Positions 62,801 through 64,000 of a stretch of DNA of 64,000 bases are shown piece after piece; the stretch's first letter is position 1, and every line of letters begins with the position of its first letter. Where the stretch lies: positions 372,001 through 436,000 of the forward strand of contig NZ_NPKO01000003.1 of the NCBI RefSeq assembly GCF_008329605.1, in the 5' to 3' direction. Under the pieces are notes generated by a model. It worked only from the letters and a program-made list of their open reading frames with translations, searched no databases and had not been told where the DNA came from. Both the position numbers and the translations under genes were made by a program. Origin of the DNA: Mycolicibacterium sp. P9-64. GTDB lineage: Bacteria; Actinomycetota; Actinomycetes; Mycobacteriales; Mycobacteriaceae.

Positions 62801-63217
62801 TCAAGCCCCCAGGCCGATGGGGCTCTTCAGCCATGGCTGCTCGAAGCCCAACAGTCCCGCGGCCAAGGCAAGCGCGCCGAACAGCCACAGTGTCGCCACC
62901 ACCACCGCGGCGGTGAACACCACGCCGAGCGCCTGGACCCACAGCCCTTGGCGCTTGAACCAGGCCATCAACCGGTCGTAGCGCTCGCGGGTGAACCTGA
63001 GCAGCCGGCGTGCCCACTCGAATTCGGTGGCCAGGATCGCCAGGCCGACGAACACGATCGCCCAGCCGGGACCGGGGTACGGGATCGCGAGGATGCCGAC
63101 GCCGAGGACGGTGAGGCCGACCACGCCGACGACGATGCGATAGGTGAAGTCGGCGGCCCTGCGCCCGCGCAGCTCGTCGCGCCAGCGCGCCCAGCGCCGC
63201 GTAGTGCTGTTGGTCAT
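62801..63217 (-). CDS. PGPGW-motif small membrane protein (TIGR02611-like)
   Basis: This 138-residue protein has about three transmembrane helices and the diagnostic IPYPGPGWAIVFVGLAILAT followed by EFEWARRLL, as in the actinobacterial TIGR02611 family of unknown function. ATG 63217 overlaps the stop of the upstream thioesterase by four bases. A longer frame to 63625 is rejected. It ends before the thrS promoter region. Confidence 0.85.
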   Translation of the reverse strand: MTNSTTRRWARWRDELRGRRAADFTYRIVVGVVGLTVLGVGILAIPYPGPGWAIVFVGLAILATEFEWARRLLRFTRERYDRLMAWFKRQGLWVQALGVVFTAAVVVATLWLFGALALAAGLLGFEQPWLKSPIGLGA

Positions 63218-63840
63218 GGCTGCCCCGGCTTGAGCTTCACGAACAACGCCTCGGCCTCGCACAGCACCGTCTCGCCGTCGAGGAGTCGACCCGAGACGAA
63301 GATCTTGCGGCCCTCGGTCCCGTCGATGGTCGCGTCGACCCGCACTTGCCGCTCGACAGGGACGATCTGGCGGTAGTTCACGTGCAGGTAGGCCGTGCGC
63401 TGGTAGAGGCTCTTCCCGAGCTTGACGGCGGTGAAGCCCAGCAGCGAGTCGAAGAGCAGGGCCAGCGCGCCGCCGTGCACGGCCCCGTTGCGACCGAGGT
63501 GATACCGCCGGAATCGTGCGGTGCCACCGATCCGGCCGTCCTCGGTGACGACCAGATCGAGCGGCACCTGGAGGATGTTGCCCCGGTTGGGCAGGTCCAT
63601 GCGCCGTCCCGACGGGGAGTGCCATTCGTCGGCGACATATGGTGCGAGCTCGCGATTCAGTGCGTCGAGCACGTCGGCTGCCCTGGCGATGACGTCGTCG
63701 GGCGCATCGGCTGAGCGGGCGTGGTCCTGCAGCTCGCGAACGGCTTCAACGAAGCGGCCGTAGTCGGGCCCGCCACGGGTGGTGGGCTCCGGCGGGTTGA
63801 ATCCGCCGCCGGGATGCGCCTCTGTCGGTTCGGTAACCAC
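63214..63840 (-). CDS. PaaI/hotdog-fold thioesterase
   Basis: This 208-residue single-hotdog thioesterase of the YbgC/PaaI type has GAVHGGALALLFDSLLGF, with the family's HGG and catalytic acidic residue, followed by TAYLHVNYRQIVP. The roughly 70-residue N-terminal extension is helical. It hydrolyses an unknown acyl-CoA. The start is GTG 63840. It is coupled to the PGPGW membrane protein downstream by ATGA. Confidence 0.88.
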   Translation of the reverse strand: MVTEPTEAHPGGGFNPPEPTTRGGPDYGRFVEAVRELQDHARSADAPDDVIARAADVLDALNRELAPYVADEWHSPSGRRMDLPNRGNILQVPLDLVVTEDGRIGGTARFRRYHLGRNGAVHGGALALLFDSLLGFTAVKLGKSLYQRTAYLHVNYRQIVPVERQVRVDATIDGTEGRKIFVSGRLLDGETVLCEAEALFVKLKPGQP

Positions 63841-63864
63841 ATGGTCACCGTATTGCCGACGTCC

Positions 63865-64000
63865 TCAGCGTGCCGCGCCGGCACTACTCAACGTGTCGAA
63901 CTCCGCATCGGACAGCTCGATGCCCGCGGCCGCGACGTTCTCCTCGAGGTGGGCCACCTTCGACGTGCCCGGGATGGGCAGCACCACCGGCGACCGCTTG
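63865..64000 (-). CDS. Aldo/keto reductase, C-terminal fragment (continues beyond window)
   Basis: The last 45 codons of a minus-strand gene are visible: [20 protein letters not shown] then [15 protein letters not shown] and a TGA at 63865-63867. This is the C-terminal cofactor-binding region of NADPH-dependent aldo/keto reductases (the IPGTSK loop that contacts the 2'-phosphate). The catalytic tetrad lies outside the window. The gene is on the same strand as and 24 bp from the thioesterase. Confidence 0.85.
   Translation of the reverse strand, partial: KRSPVVLPIPGTSKVAHLEENVAAAGIELSDAEFDTLSSAGAAR

Noticed and set aside
1..64000. Prophage, insertion sequence or integron
   Set aside because: No transposase, integrase, terminal inverted repeats or phage structural genes were recognised; accessory blocks look like ordinary chromosomal gain.

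Overview
The window is a 64 kb stretch of high-GC actinobacterial chromosome. Everything points to a mycobacterium, most likely a fast-growing environmental Mycolicibacterium-type species. It carries the phosphatidylinositol-mannoside locus (pimA, patA, pgsA1), a mycobacterial-type SecD with a proline-rich insert, a mycofactocin-type dehydrogenase, a PE-PPE-domain hydrolase and mycobacterial-type SOS boxes. From memory, the backbone gene order follows M. tuberculosis H37Rv from about Rv2573 to Rv2614. The PE/PPE and toxin-antitoxin genes of that pathogen segment are absent, and blocks of accessory metabolism and regulation are inserted instead. The species cannot be named from sequence reading alone.

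Layout. 0-4.5 kb: a ketopantoate-reductase-like enzyme, an SRPBCC protein behind a palindrome, a type-B carboxylesterase, a membrane-anchored zinc metallopeptidase and a DinB-fold protein. 4.5-5.5 kb: a gene-poor stretch, then a secreted protein built of 33-bp repeats, followed by two hairpins. 5.5-11.7 kb: two convergent catabolic operons (tetR, flavin monooxygenase, mycofactocin SDR facing P450, alpha/beta hydrolase, SDR), each with its own palindromic operator. 11.8-16.8 kb: an SOS-boxed radical-SAM gene diverging from a two-gene operon of a GT1 glycosyltransferase and a HelR/HelD RNA-polymerase motor ATPase. A near-perfect rifamycin-associated element (RAE) lies upstream of this operon, which makes it the most interesting system in the window. 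16.8-19.7 kb: small conserved genes, dtd, and a gene broken by a one-base frameshift. 19.9-23.8 kb: hisS, a glyoxalase-II-like hydrolase and two tandem secreted cyclophilins. 24-33.4 kb: an accessory block with a class III cyclase/ATPase fusion, a PE-PPE hydrolase, a LuxR-ATPase giant, and an ArsR/MFS pair around a long palindrome.

33.4-41.6 kb: the housekeeping run rel, apt, a DppA-like lipoprotein, secF, secD and yajC. 42-47 kb: gabT with a gamma-aminobutyraldehyde dehydrogenase, membrane proteins, and a diguanylate-cyclase-like protein whose tail runs antisense through a DUF1304 gene. 47.1-49.4 kb: ruvCAB under an SOS box. 49.5-53.8 kb: two TetR regulators with palindromic operators, a small secreted protein, yebC and a CocE/NonD hydrolase. 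53.8-64 kb: pyridoxal-phosphate synthase (pdxT, pdxS) flanking tesB, a Nudix protein, the PIM operon thrS-HIT-pgsA1-patA-pimA, a PGPGW membrane protein, a hotdog thioesterase, and the 3' end of an aldo/keto reductase.

How the parts fit. The strongest functional modules are: a rifamycin-response pair (drug glycosylation plus RNA-polymerase rescue); an alicyclic or steroid-like oxidation cluster (hydroxylation, alcohol oxidation, Baeyer-Villiger insertion, ester hydrolysis); GABA/putrescine catabolism; the SOS-controlled Holliday-junction resolution machinery; and inner-membrane PIM synthesis. Many genes overlap by the four bases ATGA or GTGA, which implies translational coupling. Several promoters look leaderless, with a -10 hexamer about 7 nt before the start codon. 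No tRNA, rRNA, CRISPR array or insertion sequence was recognised.
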